From assembly GCF_001905445.1 (NCBI RefSeq), contig NZ_LIVQ01000001.1, forward strand, positions 930,001-994,000: a stretch of DNA of 64,000 bases, written 5' to 3'. Position numbers and translations under genes: made by a program. The stretch comes from Streptomyces sp. CB00455. GTDB taxonomy: Bacteria > Actinomycetota > Actinomycetes > Streptomycetales > Streptomycetaceae. This document shows, piece after piece, positions 35,567 through 46,163 of this stretch. Within the stretch, counting starts at the first letter, position 1, and the number at the start of each line of letters is the position of its first letter. Below the pieces are notes generated by a model. The model was not told where the DNA came from. It worked only from the letters and a program-made list of their open reading frames with translations, and ran no database searches.

Positions 35567-35895
35567 GGGTCCTCCGGGGGTGCGGCGTTCGCGGCGCGGC
35601 CTGGTGCGGCGCGGCCTGGTGCGGCGTGGCCTGGTGCGGCGTGGCCTGGTGCGGCGTGGCGTGGTGCGGCGTGGCGTGGTGCGGCTGTCCTGCGGATCAT
35701 CTCCCGGCGCCGCCGTGACCGGTACCCCGTCCGTCCGGCCGCTCCCGGCATGATCCGGTCTGGTCCGGTCAGATCCGGTCAGATCCGGCGTGGTCCGGCC
35801 CGGCCCGGCCCCGCCCGGTCCGGCCGCCGACCGAGTAGGCAGGGCTCCGGCCCCCCGGGCCGGGACCGGCCCTCCATGACGGACCCGCCCGGGGG
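35567..35895. other. Repeat-filled gap without a gene
   Basis: The gap between two leftward genes. It contains the 15-bp tandem repeat at 35591-35680. A region rich in ggtccgg and agatccggtc repeats follows at about 35756-35825. No coding sequence was recognised. Confidence 0.7.
35591..35680. repeat. 15-bp tandem repeat, six units
   Basis: Six head-to-tail units of gcggcgyggcctggt or gcggcgtggcgtggt at 15-base steps from 35591. The units drift in a graded way (cgcggcct, then gtggcct, then gtggcgt), as expected from successive unit duplication. Confidence 0.97.
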
Positions 35896-37644
35896 CTACT
35901 GGGCGCGGCCGCTGGTCGCCGCGTAGTACTGGAGGTCCTGGACCTCCACCTTGGGATCCACCGGGAAGGGCAGCTTCACGTCCGCCCCGGCCTTGCCGTC
36001 CCGTACCACCGCCGCCGTGGCGGTGCCCGTCTTCAGCGGCAACAGCTCGCAGTGGACTCCCGCGGGTGCCTGGTGACTGCTCTTGGCGGACCCGGTGGCC
36101 GTGCGCACCGTCGCGGGCTCGGCGAGGAAGCTGAGCACCTCCACGGTGTCGCGGGCGGCGGCGCTGCCCTTGCGCAGCGCCATCATCAGGGACTGGTCGC
36201 CCGTCGGGTCGGCGTTCGCGAACTGGGTGCGGGCGCTGAGGTACAGCGTGTCCCGGACGATCTTCGGCCAGCTGCCCGTCTTGAACTTGGTCAGGTAGTA
36301 CGAGGTCAGGTCGAGGTAGGCGTAGCCGTTGTGCAGCGAGGGCGCGAAGTGGCTGCCCTCCGAGTAGTCGTTCCAGGTGGTGAGCTGGACCCAGTCGGCG
36401 CCGTCCTCGATGGCGTGCGTCCAGGTCGAGCGCAGGGTCGCGGTGTTCCCGGCCTCGTCGTAGATGCCCTGGTTGGGCCGGGCGTCCTGCACCGAGACGG
36501 GCTGCATCCAGATCTTGCCCATGCCGTGCGCACGCTGCACGTCACGGGTGTTGCCCTCCTGGCCGACGTAGCTGCGGCTGCCCCATTCCGAGAAGCCGTG
36601 ACTGATCGGGGCGAACTCGCCGTTGTGCGCGCCGAAGTCGAGGAGGAGCGGGACGAAGGCGGTGCGGATGCCGTGCCGGGACTTCAGTACGTCCATGACC
36701 CGGGTCCACCAGGCCGCGCTCTTGGCCTCCGCCTTGAAGGGCGAGACGACGAGCCGTCCGTCGGGGAGCCGGTGGGCGGCGGGGGCGCCGCCGAGGGTGG
36801 CGATCGCGTCGGCGAGGACGGCGGGGTCGTCGGTCTTGAGCGAGGTCATGTCCGGCATCAACATGATCTTGAACGACGGATCCACCGAACGGGCCGCCGC
36901 CATCAGGAGGTTGGAGCGGTCCCAGTTCTTGCCGGAGAGGGACAGCACGTCGAGGGTGAAGCCGTCGATGCCGGCCGCGCGGGCCGTGCGCACCTCCTGG
37001 CGGAGGTTGGCGTACTCCCAGTCGCCGCCCTTGGGCGGTGTGGGCAGCGGCCGGTCGCGCAGCAGGCCGCCGTACCTCTCGTGCTTGCCGCTCTCGCCGT
37101 CCGGGTCGAGGTAGTTGCGGGTGTAGTAGTCGCCGTCCGCGCTCACGTTGTCGAGGGAGAGCGGGTACGGCGTGAAGTAGTGGGCGAAGACCAGCTTCCT
37201 GCCCGCCGCGCCCGAGCGCAGGGCGGCCGGCTGGGGCATGTCGAAGGGCAGGGCTCCGGCGGGGCGTTCGGCGCCGGTCTCGGCCGCGCCCTCGGGGGTG
37301 CCCTCGGCGGCCGCTCCCTCGGTCTGCGGCTCGACCCCGGTGGACTGCGGGGCGGCCGGTGCGGGGCCTGCGGTCTCGGCGGCCGCGGTCGGTGCGGTGG
37401 GCCACGGCGCGCCGGCGCGGGGAACCGGGCCGGCCTGGCCGGCGGCCGCGCCGAAGGGGTCCCAGGCGATGCCGGTGGCCGCACACACGCCGACGAGGAG
37501 GAAGCCGGTCATCAGGAGCAGCAGCGGTCTGCGTCCCCGGAAGCCGGGTCTGCGCCGGTGCGACCCCGGCCCGGCCGGCCTGCGCACCCGCTGTCGCGCC
37601 CGCCGCCCCCGCGCTCGCCGGTCCGTTCCCCGGTCCGCAGTCAT
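35896..37644 (-). CDS. GH71-like alpha-1,3-glucanase, membrane-anchored or secreted
   Basis: A 582-residue protein. A very basic N-terminus of about 40 residues precedes one hydrophobic segment (PLLLLMTGFLLVGVCAATGIA), then a Pro/Ala/Glu-rich linker to about residue 145. The catalytic domain shows FAHYFTPYPLSLDN, IDGFTLDVLSLSGKNW and TTWNDYSEGSHFAPS, all typical of family 71. GH71 enzymes hydrolyse alpha-1,3-glucan of fungal walls, or mutan. The uncleaved-looking N-terminus suggests an anchored form. I chose the ATG at 37644 after GGGAGGGACACG. It is not linked to the chitosanase, but both would act on fungal walls. Confidence 0.87.
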   Translation of the reverse strand: MTADRGTDRRARGRRARQRVRRPAGPGSHRRRPGFRGRRPLLLLMTGFLLVGVCAATGIAWDPFGAAAGQAGPVPRAGAPWPTAPTAAAETAGPAPAAPQSTGVEPQTEGAAAEGTPEGAAETGAERPAGALPFDMPQPAALRSGAAGRKLVFAHYFTPYPLSLDNVSADGDYYTRNYLDPDGESGKHERYGGLLRDRPLPTPPKGGDWEYANLRQEVRTARAAGIDGFTLDVLSLSGKNWDRSNLLMAAARSVDPSFKIMLMPDMTSLKTDDPAVLADAIATLGGAPAAHRLPDGRLVVSPFKAEAKSAAWWTRVMDVLKSRHGIRTAFVPLLLDFGAHNGEFAPISHGFSEWGSRSYVGQEGNTRDVQRAHGMGKIWMQPVSVQDARPNQGIYDEAGNTATLRSTWTHAIEDGADWVQLTTWNDYSEGSHFAPSLHNGYAYLDLTSYYLTKFKTGSWPKIVRDTLYLSARTQFANADPTGDQSLMMALRKGSAAARDTVEVLSFLAEPATVRTATGSAKSSHQAPAGVHCELLPLKTGTATAAVVRDGKAGADVKLPFPVDPKVEVQDLQYYAATSGRAQ

Positions 37645-37975
37645 CGTGTCCCTCCCGCGCATATGCCCCGGTCGGGGCTGCACAGCAGTACAGCCCACAA
37701 CCGGCTTCCGGACAACCGTTCGCAGGCGCCCGGGCCCGGACGCGTACGTCACGGGGACCATGCGCACTACGCCGGGCCCGGGAGCCCGGCGCCCGTGACC
37801 TCCTGGGCGACGTCTACGGGATCATCGACGCCGCGGGAAACCGGAGGCGGCTCGGTCCCGGCCGACGGAATGCGAAATTCCCCTGGCCTTACGGCAGAAG
37901 CGGCGCATAATCGTCGTCACGCGGCTCGAATCGACCCTGTTGCCGCGCTTGGTCACGCATGCAATGGGGGGCATC
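37645..37975. other. Divergent intergenic region
   Basis: The upstream region of both the GH71 gene (leftward) and the small ATPase-core gene (rightward). CATAAT at about 37906 is a possible -10 box for the rightward gene. I see no palindromic operator or small gene that I can support. Confidence 0.5.
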
Positions 37976-38443
37976 GTGCCGATGAGGGAACCAGGGCCGT
38001 GCGGCACGCTGCCGGTGACGTCCGGTGAGATGTCACGGCTGCTCGCCGCCGTGCGCCGCGGGCGCGTGCTGTCCGTGACCGGCGCCCTGCGCGGACCACG
38101 GAGCGTGCTGGTGCGCGAGATCGCCCGGCGGCTCGCGTCCAACTTCTACGACGGGGTCGCGGCCATCGCCTTCGATCCGGACCACGGCGGCTACGGGGTG
38201 CGCGAACTGACGGCCGAACTCGGCTGCGTACCCGGCATGCCCTTCCTGCCGTGCGGGACCGCGAACGCCGCCTCGTGGCTGGCCGAACGGGACATGCTGC
38301 TCGTCCTGGACGGCACCGAGGAGCTGCACCCCGACGCCGCGGCGTGGCTGCGGGGCCTGCTCGACGTAGCCCCCGGCGTGCGGATCCTCGCGGCCGGTCG
38401 GTCCCCGCTGGGCTTCGAACAGGAACGGGTCCACCGGCTCTGA
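37976..38443 (+). CDS. Degenerate stand-alone STAND/LuxR-type ATPase core
   Basis: A 155-residue protein, GTG start 37976 after GGGGGGCATC (ATG 37982 is an alternative). It aligns by eye with the nucleotide-binding core of SARP/LuxR-type STAND ATPases: VLSVTGALRGPRSVLVREIA is the Walker A position, LLVLDGTEEL is Walker B, and GVRILAAGRSPLGFEQERVHRL is the sensor R-SPLG motif. The Walker A glycine-lysine pattern is lost, so ATP binding is doubtful. No DNA-binding or TPR domain follows: the protein stops where the core would normally continue. It may be a relic or a stand-alone regulator of a larger homologue. Confidence 0.7.
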   Translation: MPMREPGPCGTLPVTSGEMSRLLAAVRRGRVLSVTGALRGPRSVLVREIARRLASNFYDGVAAIAFDPDHGGYGVRELTAELGCVPGMPFLPCGTANAASWLAERDMLLVLDGTEELHPDAAAWLRGLLDVAPGVRILAAGRSPLGFEQERVHRL

Positions 38444-38705
38444 GGTCCGGGGGCCGGAGCGTGCAACACCGACGCGACGGCTGCACCACCGGCCGCGAGC
38501 TCCCGGCCGCCGCCGCCCGGGCGCCGGGGGCGGCCGGAGCCCGCGCCCGCGCCGGGATCCGGCGCGGGCCGACCCCCCGTGCACCGCGGGTCACGGGGCA
38601 TGCCGCGGTCCCGCGTCGTGGCCGTGACGGACGGCCGCGGACACGGCTGCGCCCCGGCCGGGCGGGTGCCGGCCGGGGCGATAGGCGTAGGGCTGCCGGG
38701 ACCGG
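38444..38705. other. GC-rich intergenic region without a gene
   Basis: Lies between the small ATPase-core gene and the icd terminator hairpins. Frames are open on all strands, but no start, ribosome site or family sequence supports coding. Confidence 0.5.
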
Positions 38706-38748
38706 GCCCCGGAGCCGCGACGGCGGCTCCGGACGGCGGCTCCGGGGC
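38706..38748 (-). terminator. icd terminator with two competing hairpins
   Basis: Arm gccccggagccgc (38706-38718) can pair perfectly with gcggctccggggc (38736-38748). It can instead pair over 10 bases with gcggctccgg (38723-38732). The structure lies 19 bases after the icd stop. The two pairings exclude each other; both would terminate. Confidence 0.75.
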
Positions 38749-38766
38749 GGCGGATCCGGGGGCGGA

Positions 38767-41037
<2,271 letters not shown>

Positions 41038-41143
41038 TCAAGATATCTCGTGATCGGGCCGGTCCGGACAGCCCCCCGCCCCTGTCTGCGGGAGACGCGT
41101 GTCACGCCTGCGCGTGACCGTCTCGCCCGCCGGGCCCCGGGAA

Positions 41144-41179
41144 CGGCGAAAGCGCCGCCTGCCGGCCGTTTCCGGCCGG
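41144..41179 (-). terminator. Tandem hairpins after the DUF805 gene
   Basis: ccggccg-ttt-c-cggccgg (41162-41179) and cggcg-aaag-cgccg (41144-41157) form two adjacent short hairpins with small loops, 35-70 bases after the DUF805 stop. Confidence 0.6.
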
Positions 41180-41213
41180 GGCGACGCTCAGGCACTGCGA
41201 CCTGCGGGGCAGG

Positions 41214-41567
41214 TCAGACGTGGACGGCCTTGGGGCTCGGGCCGTACTCGTTCGGCTGCGGCTGACCCTCGGTGGCCATGAGGACGAGGAGCCAGATGCC
41301 ACCGATGAGGGGGACGAAGCTGATGAGCATCCACCAGCCGGACTTGCCGGTGTCGTGCAGGCGGCGGACGCCGACCGCGAGGCTCGGCAGGAACACGGCC
41401 AGGGCGTAGATCGCGTACAGCAGCGGGTAGGTGCCGATCAGGTTGTCGATGACAGCGACGATGATCAGGGCGATCAGGTTGAAGAGGACGAACATCCAGT
41501 ACTCCTGGCGGCGCGCGCGGCCGGAGAACTCGGTGTACTTCTTCAGGACGTCGGTGTAGTAGTGCAT
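41214..41567 (-). CDS. DUF805 membrane protein
   Basis: A 117-residue integral membrane protein with three to four helices. FSGRARRQEYWMFVLFNLIA and VGVRRLHDTGKSGWWMLISFVPLIG are the DUF805 signatures. Function unknown across bacteria. A short inverted repeat (aggacgg...ccgtcct, 41579-41601) lies just before its start and may be regulatory. Confidence 0.93.
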   Translation of the reverse strand: MHYYTDVLKKYTEFSGRARRQEYWMFVLFNLIALIIVAVIDNLIGTYPLLYAIYALAVFLPSLAVGVRRLHDTGKSGWWMLISFVPLIGGIWLLVLMATEGQPQPNEYGPSPKAVHV

Positions 41568-41867
41568 GGTCCCCCCAGAGGACGGAATTTCGGCCCGTCC
41601 TGCTGGAGCAAGCCGGGGCAGAACTTATGCCCCGCTTATGGCGCGGTCAAGCCAGTTCCGGCGACACCATTTCGGCCGCACGGGCCGATTTCCGGTACGG
41701 AAAGTCCCTTTGGCCGGAGGTGACAGGGGCGCCGTGTCCCGGGAAGTCCGTAACGTCCCGGCTGCGGGGTCGCTTTGGGTCATCGCGGCGGTGCCGGTGG
41801 GCCCGCAGATCGTTACCGCACTGCGACGCGCCGGGAGCGCCCGGCGAAGGCCCGGACGAGGCGCCGC
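41568..41867. other. Intergenic region between DUF805 gene and chitosanase terminator
   Basis: Contains the inverted repeat aggacgg/ccgtcct at 41579-41601, near the DUF805 start. A somewhat AT-richer stretch follows (41600-41720) that likely holds the DUF805 promoter. No gene seen. Confidence 0.5.
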
Positions 41868-41896
41868 GGCCCGGGCCCTGAGGAGGGGCCCGGGCC
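41868..41896 (-). terminator. Terminator of the chitosanase gene
   Basis: Arms ggcccgggccc and gggcccgggcc flank a 7-base loop, 35 bases after the chitosanase stop. Confidence 0.75.
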
Positions 41897-41931
41897 CGGA
41901 GCGCGGCGGTCGGCGCCCCGCGGGCGGTGCG

Positions 41932-42780
41932 TCAGCCGATGTGGAAGGAGTCCCCGTAGACCTTCCAGTCGAGGGGGGTGTCGAGGTTGAGGTTGCCCTT
42001 CTTCAGGAAGACGCGCTGCGCGGTGTCGACGCGACTGGTGTCGCTGTGCGCCTCCTCCTGCTTCATCGCCCAGACGCGGGCGTCGAGGAAGGCGTTCAGC
42101 CAGGTGGTCTCGTTGCCGCCCTGGGCCGGGGGCTTGGCCTTGGACAGGGCGCGCTTGCGGATGTTGCGGAAGCTGGTGGAGTCGCCTCCGTCGCCGTGCA
42201 TGACGATGGCGTCGTAGTAGATGAACTGGCCGAGGGCGCCGACCCCGTCGGATTTGCCCTGCTTGACCGCCGGGTTGAAGTAGACCCGGTCGCGCTCGTG
42301 GTCCTGGGCCTTCTTGAACTCGGCGTCCCGGGCCGCCTTCGCCCAGTCCTTGGTGAAGTCGGGGTCGAGGCCGGCGTGCGAGTCGGAGCCGTCGACCTTG
42401 CGCAGGGCGGGAAGGTACTTGGCGAGCACGTTGCCCGGCTTGACCTGCGTGTAGTACTCGACGAGGTCGAGCATGTCGCCCGTACCGGAACAGAAGCCGA
42501 TGATGCCGGCCGTGTAGCCGCGGCCGTCGTCTATGTCCTCGATGTACTTGTACTGCGCCTTCCAGTCCAGCGAGGAGTTCTCCGCGCTGGAGACGATCTG
42601 CATGGCGATGTCCTTCTTCGCCGGATCGTCGAGCCCGACGGCCGCGGCCGCCGTCACGGTCGCGGCCGTGGCCGCGGTCGCCTTGGCGGGGGTGGCGCCG
42701 GCGGCGGTGACCGGTACGGCGAGGAGGGCGCTGCCGAGCAGTGTGCTGATCACCAGTGATGTGCGGTGAGGGGCGAACAC
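41932..42780 (-). CDS. csn: Secreted chitosanase, GH46
   Basis: A 282-residue secreted enzyme. The signal region ISTLLGSALLAVPVTAAGA is followed by an Ala/Thr-rich stretch. The mature enzyme begins near AAAAVGLDDPAKKDIAMQI. Catalytic residues fit Streptomyces N174 chitosanase: Glu in SAENSSLDWK and Asp in EDIDDGRGYTAGIIGF. It cuts beta-1,4 links in partly deacetylated chitosan outside the cell. The GTG at 42780 follows GGAGGCCTT. A palindrome resembling the CsnR-type operator lies 38 bases upstream. Confidence 0.96.
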   Translation of the reverse strand: MFAPHRTSLVISTLLGSALLAVPVTAAGATPAKATAATAATVTAAAAVGLDDPAKKDIAMQIVSSAENSSLDWKAQYKYIEDIDDGRGYTAGIIGFCSGTGDMLDLVEYYTQVKPGNVLAKYLPALRKVDGSDSHAGLDPDFTKDWAKAARDAEFKKAQDHERDRVYFNPAVKQGKSDGVGALGQFIYYDAIVMHGDGGDSTSFRNIRKRALSKAKPPAQGGNETTWLNAFLDARVWAMKQEEAHSDTSRVDTAQRVFLKKGNLNLDTPLDWKVYGDSFHIG

Positions 42781-42817
42781 AAGGCCTCCATGGGAGAGTT
42801 GAGGCGTTCCCGGTTTC

Positions 42818-42836
42818 GTTAGGAAACTTTACTACC
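42818..42836. promoter_or_regulatory. Candidate CsnR-type operator before csn
   Basis: gttaggaaa-c-tttactacc is an imperfect inverted repeat (7 of 9 pairs) in an AT-rich island. Chitosanase genes of Streptomyces are known to be repressed by the ROK-family regulator CsnR through an operator of this kind. No csnR gene is in the window. Confidence 0.65.
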
Positions 42837-42895
42837 AGAGTTCGCCACGCCTCAAGTCCCGGGCTTTGCGCAGCACTTGGCGGGCCCGGGTACGG

Positions 42896-42934
42896 GGGGA
42901 GGGGCGGCCCGCCGCCGGCGACCCGCCCCTCCCC
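42896..42934 (-). terminator. Terminator after the first corA gene
   Basis: Arms ggggaggggcgg and ccgcccctcccc flank a 15-base loop that is itself GC-rich. It lies 18 bases after the corA stop. Confidence 0.7.
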
Positions 42935-42951
42935 TTCTTCGTCCGCCCGCG

Positions 42952-44040
42952 TCAGAGCCAGCCGTTGCGCCGGAAGCCGCGGTGGATCACGACGCACGCG
43001 AGCGCCATGACGACGAGGACGAGCGGGTACCCATACCTCCAGTGGAGTTCGGGCATGTGCTCGAAGTTCATGCCGTAGACCCCGCAGACCATCGTCGGCA
43101 CCGCGACGATCGCCGCCCACGCCGTGATCTTGCGCATGTCCTCGTTCTGCGCGACCGTCACCATCGCGAGGTGCGCCTGGAGGATGGAGTCGAGCAGGTT
43201 GTCGTAGGCGCCGATCTGTTCGGTGGCCCGGGTGAGGTGGTCGGCCACGTCGCGGAAGTAGGCGCGGACCTCCGGCGGGATGACCGGTACGGGCTGGGTG
43301 GCCAGCTGCTCCAGCGGGCGGCCGAGGGGCGCCACCGCCCGGCGCAGTTCGAGCAGTTCGCGTTTGAGCTGGTAGATCCGGCCGGCGTCACCGCGTCCGC
43401 CGTCCTCGCTGAACACCGCGGTCTCGACGGCGTCTATGTCGTTCTGCACCGTGTCCGTGACGGCGAGGTAGTCGTCCACGACGTGGTCGGCGATGGCGTG
43501 CAGGACGGTCGCCGGGCCCTTGGCCAGCTGCTCCGGATCGGCTTCCAGGGCCTCGCGGACCGGGCCGAGCGTGCCGTGGCCCCCGTGCCGGATGGTGATG
43601 ACGAAATCCTCGCCGGTGAAGGCCATCAGCTCGCCGGTCTCCACCACCTCGCTGGTGGCGGTGAGTTCCTCGTGCTCGACGTAACGCACCGTCTTGAAGA
43701 CGGAGAACAGCGTGTCGTCGTACCGCTCGACCTTGGGCCGCTGGTGTGCGTGCACGGCGTCCTCGACGGCGAGCGGGTGCAGCCCGAACAGCTCCGCGAG
43801 CCCGGCCAGCTCCTCCTGCGAGGGTTCGTGCAGGCCGATCCAGACGAAGCCGTCGCCCGTCTTGCGGACGCGGCGCAGCGCCTCCTCGGCCTCCGAGCAG
43901 CCGTCCTGGCGGACGCCGTCCCGGTAGACCACGCAGTTGACCACGGCGCTGCCGAGCGGTGAGCGGGCCGGGTGGCTGAGGTCGACGGCCCGCCGGTAGC
44001 CGCGGCGCACGACCCGGCGGAGGTTGCTGAACATGGACAA
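42952..44040 (-). CDS. corA: CorA-family magnesium/cobalt transporter, paralogue 1
   Basis: A 362-residue protein: a large cytoplasmic N-terminal domain, a long helix, then two membrane helices joined by the selectivity motif YGMNF (in VCGVYGMNFEHMPELHW). It ends FRRNGWL. It forms a pentameric channel for Mg2+ or related divalent ions. The open frame starts with TTG 44040, 7 bases after GAGGAG; ATG 44034 is the alternative. Two further paralogues lie at 46665-47711 and 48083-49228. This one is closest to paralogue 2 (shared FGLHPLAVEDAVHAHQRPK and GDAGRIYQLKRELLE-like stretches). Confidence 0.93.
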   Translation of the reverse strand: MSMFSNLRRVVRRGYRRAVDLSHPARSPLGSAVVNCVVYRDGVRQDGCSEAEEALRRVRKTGDGFVWIGLHEPSQEELAGLAELFGLHPLAVEDAVHAHQRPKVERYDDTLFSVFKTVRYVEHEELTATSEVVETGELMAFTGEDFVITIRHGGHGTLGPVREALEADPEQLAKGPATVLHAIADHVVDDYLAVTDTVQNDIDAVETAVFSEDGGRGDAGRIYQLKRELLELRRAVAPLGRPLEQLATQPVPVIPPEVRAYFRDVADHLTRATEQIGAYDNLLDSILQAHLAMVTVAQNEDMRKITAWAAIVAVPTMVCGVYGMNFEHMPELHWRYGYPLVLVVMALACVVIHRGFRRNGWL

Positions 44041-44147
44041 CGACGTGCTCCTCTTCGGCTGAACACCGGCCAGTGTGCCATCCCTCCCGGGCAGCTCCCA
44101 CGGCGCCGAGCGCCCTGCCGGGCCTTCACCCGCGGCAACCGCCCGGG

Positions 44148-44540
44148 TCAGGCCCGGTCGATGAAGACGCTCGTCGACTTCACCCGCGCCGTGGCGCGGG
44201 CACCCACTACCAGGCCGAGCTCCTCCACCGCCTCCCGCGTGAGCAGCGAGACGATGCGGTGCGGGCCGGCCTGGATCTCCACCTGTGCGTCCACGGCGCC
44301 CAGTTTCACGCCGGTGACGATCCCCGGGAAGGCGTTGCGCACCGAGGTGTACGGAGCTTCCTCGCCGTCGCCGCTCTCCTGGGCGGCCTCCACGCAGAAC
44401 GCCGCCAGGTCCGGGCCGTCGACCATTCGCCGCGTACCCTCCCGGCGTGTGCGGAAGCGGTCGGCGTCCGCCCAGCGCCGGGCCGTGTCGACGCTCACGC
44501 CGAGCAGTCGCGCCGCCTGGCCGATCGTGTAGGACTCCAT
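44148..44540 (-). CDS. HTH plus TOBE-domain protein (molybdate-responsive type)
   Basis: A 130-residue protein. An excisionase/MerR-like helix-turn-helix (YTIGQAARLLGVSVDTARRW) occupies the first 55 residues. A TOBE/mop domain follows (SVRNAFPGIVTGVKLGAVDAQVEI, VVGARATARVKSTSVFI). Mop domains bind molybdate or tungstate, so it may be a molybdate store or regulator. No mod transporter genes are in the window. It starts at ATG 44540, 10 bases downstream of the stop of the LysR gene in the same direction. Confidence 0.88.
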   Translation of the reverse strand: MESYTIGQAARLLGVSVDTARRWADADRFRTRREGTRRMVDGPDLAAFCVEAAQESGDGEEAPYTSVRNAFPGIVTGVKLGAVDAQVEIQAGPHRIVSLLTREAVEELGLVVGARATARVKSTSVFIDRA

Positions 44541-44550
44541 GCCCCGCAGC

Positions 44551-45468
44551 TTAGGCGCCGCCCGCCGAAGGCCCCCGGAGCGCCTGCGCCGCGGCCCCGG
44601 CGATGATCTGCGCCACCGTGGAGAGCGCCGGCGAGTCGAGTTTCCACTGCTGCCAGTACAGGGGGACGTCCAGTGGACGCCGGGGCGCCAGCAGGACCAG
44701 CTCTCCCGTCCGCACCAGCGGATGCGCCTGCTGCTCCGGCACCATCCCCCACCCCATGCCCGCGGCGACGGCGTCCCGGAACCCTTCCGAGGTGGGCACG
44801 TAGTGCCGCACCGGCCCGGCGGAGGCCGCCGCGTCCCCCGTCAGCGACCTCACGAAGACGTCCTGGAGCACGTCCTTGCGGTCGAAGACGATCACCGGGG
44901 CCCGCGGCAGGTCCTGCCCCGGCTCCCCCGCCAGGTGGCGCGCCGCGAAGGCGGGGGCGGCGGCGGCGTGGTACCGGGCCAGGCCCAGCATCCGTACGCT
45001 GCACCCGGCCACCGGGTCCGGCGAGGAGGTCACCGCCGCCATCACCTGGCCCTCCCGCAGCAGTGCGGTGGTGTACGACTCGTCCTCGCGGTGCAGCTCG
45101 ATGCAGACCGGCGGGTCCTGCGGCACCCGGGCCAGCGCCGGGAGGAACCAGGTGGCCAGGGAGTCGGCGTTCACCGCGATCGGCAGCCGCACCGGGCCCA
45201 GCCCCTCGGCCATCCCCAGCTCGGCCCGCGCGTCACGCTCCAGCCGGGCCAGCTGCCGGGCGAAACGGACGACCACCTCACCCGATTCCGTGGCCCGCAC
45301 CGGCTTCGTCCGCATCAGCAGCACCCGTCCGGTGCGCTGCTCCAGCGCCTTGACCCGCTGGCTGACCGCCGACGGCGTCACGTGCAGGGCGGCCGCCGCC
45401 GCGTCGAAGGTGCCCTCGTCCACCACGGCGAGCAGGGTCCGGACCTGGTCGAGGGGAAGCTCATCCAT
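44551..45468 (-). CDS. lysG: LysR-family regulator, ArgP/LysG type
   Basis: A 305-residue protein. The winged HTH is AALHVTPSAVSQRVKALEQR, near residues 23-42. The effector domain starts LPIAVNADSLATWFLPAL, the signature of ArgP/LysG regulators that sense lysine or arginine. It is divergent from a LysE exporter gene with 69 bases between starts, the classic arrangement in which LysG plus basic amino acid activates lysE. The ATG at 45468 is chosen; a GTG sits one codon before it. Confidence 0.92.
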   Translation of the reverse strand: MDELPLDQVRTLLAVVDEGTFDAAAAALHVTPSAVSQRVKALEQRTGRVLLMRTKPVRATESGEVVVRFARQLARLERDARAELGMAEGLGPVRLPIAVNADSLATWFLPALARVPQDPPVCIELHREDESYTTALLREGQVMAAVTSSPDPVAGCSVRMLGLARYHAAAAPAFAARHLAGEPGQDLPRAPVIVFDRKDVLQDVFVRSLTGDAAASAGPVRHYVPTSEGFRDAVAAGMGWGMVPEQQAHPLVRTGELVLLAPRRPLDVPLYWQQWKLDSPALSTVAQIIAGAAAQALRGPSAGGA

Positions 45469-45475
45469 CACGAAC

Positions 45476-45501
45476 GCTAAAGGTACGTGAAAATCCTTAG
45501 C
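45476..45501. promoter_or_regulatory. Candidate LysG binding site in the lysG-lysE intergenic region
   Basis: gctaaagg and ccttagc form an imperfect inverted repeat across 11 AT-rich bases, consistent with a LysR T-n11-A site. It lies between the divergent starts. Confidence 0.5.
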
Positions 45502-45537
45502 TGTACTGTACCGCTGCCGCTGTCTACGGTCGGAGCC

Positions 45538-46161
45538 ATGACTCACGGCATCATCACGGCGGCACTCGCCGGCTTCGGCACCGGACTCTCCCTCATCGTC
45601 GCCATCGGCGCGCAGAACGCCTTCGTCCTGCGCCAGGGCGCCCGCCGCCACACGGTGCTCGCCGTGGTCGCCATCTGCGCCTTGTCCGACGCCCTGCTGA
45701 TAGCTCTGGGCGTCGCGGGCGTCGGCGCCTTCGTGACCGCATGGCCCGCCGCGCTGACGGTGGTCGGCCTCGCCGGCGGGGGGTTCCTCGTCTGCTACGG
45801 GGTCCTCGCCGCCCGGCGGGTGCTGCGGCCCGGCCCCGAGGCCGCCCTCAGCGCGGAGGGGGCCGCGGCCGGCTCGGGCCGCCGGGCCGTGCTGACCTGC
45901 CTGGCCATGACCTGGCTGAACCCGCACGTCTACCTGGACACGGTCCTGCTGCTCGGCTCCCTCGCGGCCGACCGGGGTGACCTGCGCTGGGCCTTCGGCA
46001 TCGGCGCCGGCCTGGCCAGTCTGACCTGGTTCGCCACCCTCGGCTACGGCGCCCGCCTGCTCACGGGCCTGCTCTCCCGACCCGCCGCTTGGCGCGTACT
46101 GGACGGCCTGGTCGCCGCGACCATGCTCACGATGGGCGGCCTCCTCCTCGCCCGCGCCTGA
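45538..46161 (+). CDS. lysE: LysE/ArgO-family amino acid exporter
   Basis: A 207-residue membrane protein with about six helices. [19 protein letters not shown] is the LysE signature (GAQN), and [17 protein letters not shown] the second conserved motif. It exports lysine and/or arginine. The ATG at 45538 follows GTCGGAGCC. Its divergent LysG-type regulator supports the call. After its stop the DNA is a kdpC remnant. Confidence 0.93.
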   Translation: MTHGIITAALAGFGTGLSLIVAIGAQNAFVLRQGARRHTVLAVVAICALSDALLIALGVAGVGAFVTAWPAALTVVGLAGGGFLVCYGVLAARRVLRPGPEAALSAEGAAAGSGRRAVLTCLAMTWLNPHVYLDTVLLLGSLAADRGDLRWAFGIGAGLASLTWFATLGYGARLLTGLLSRPAAWRVLDGLVAATMLTMGGLLLARA

Positions 46162-46163
46162 CC

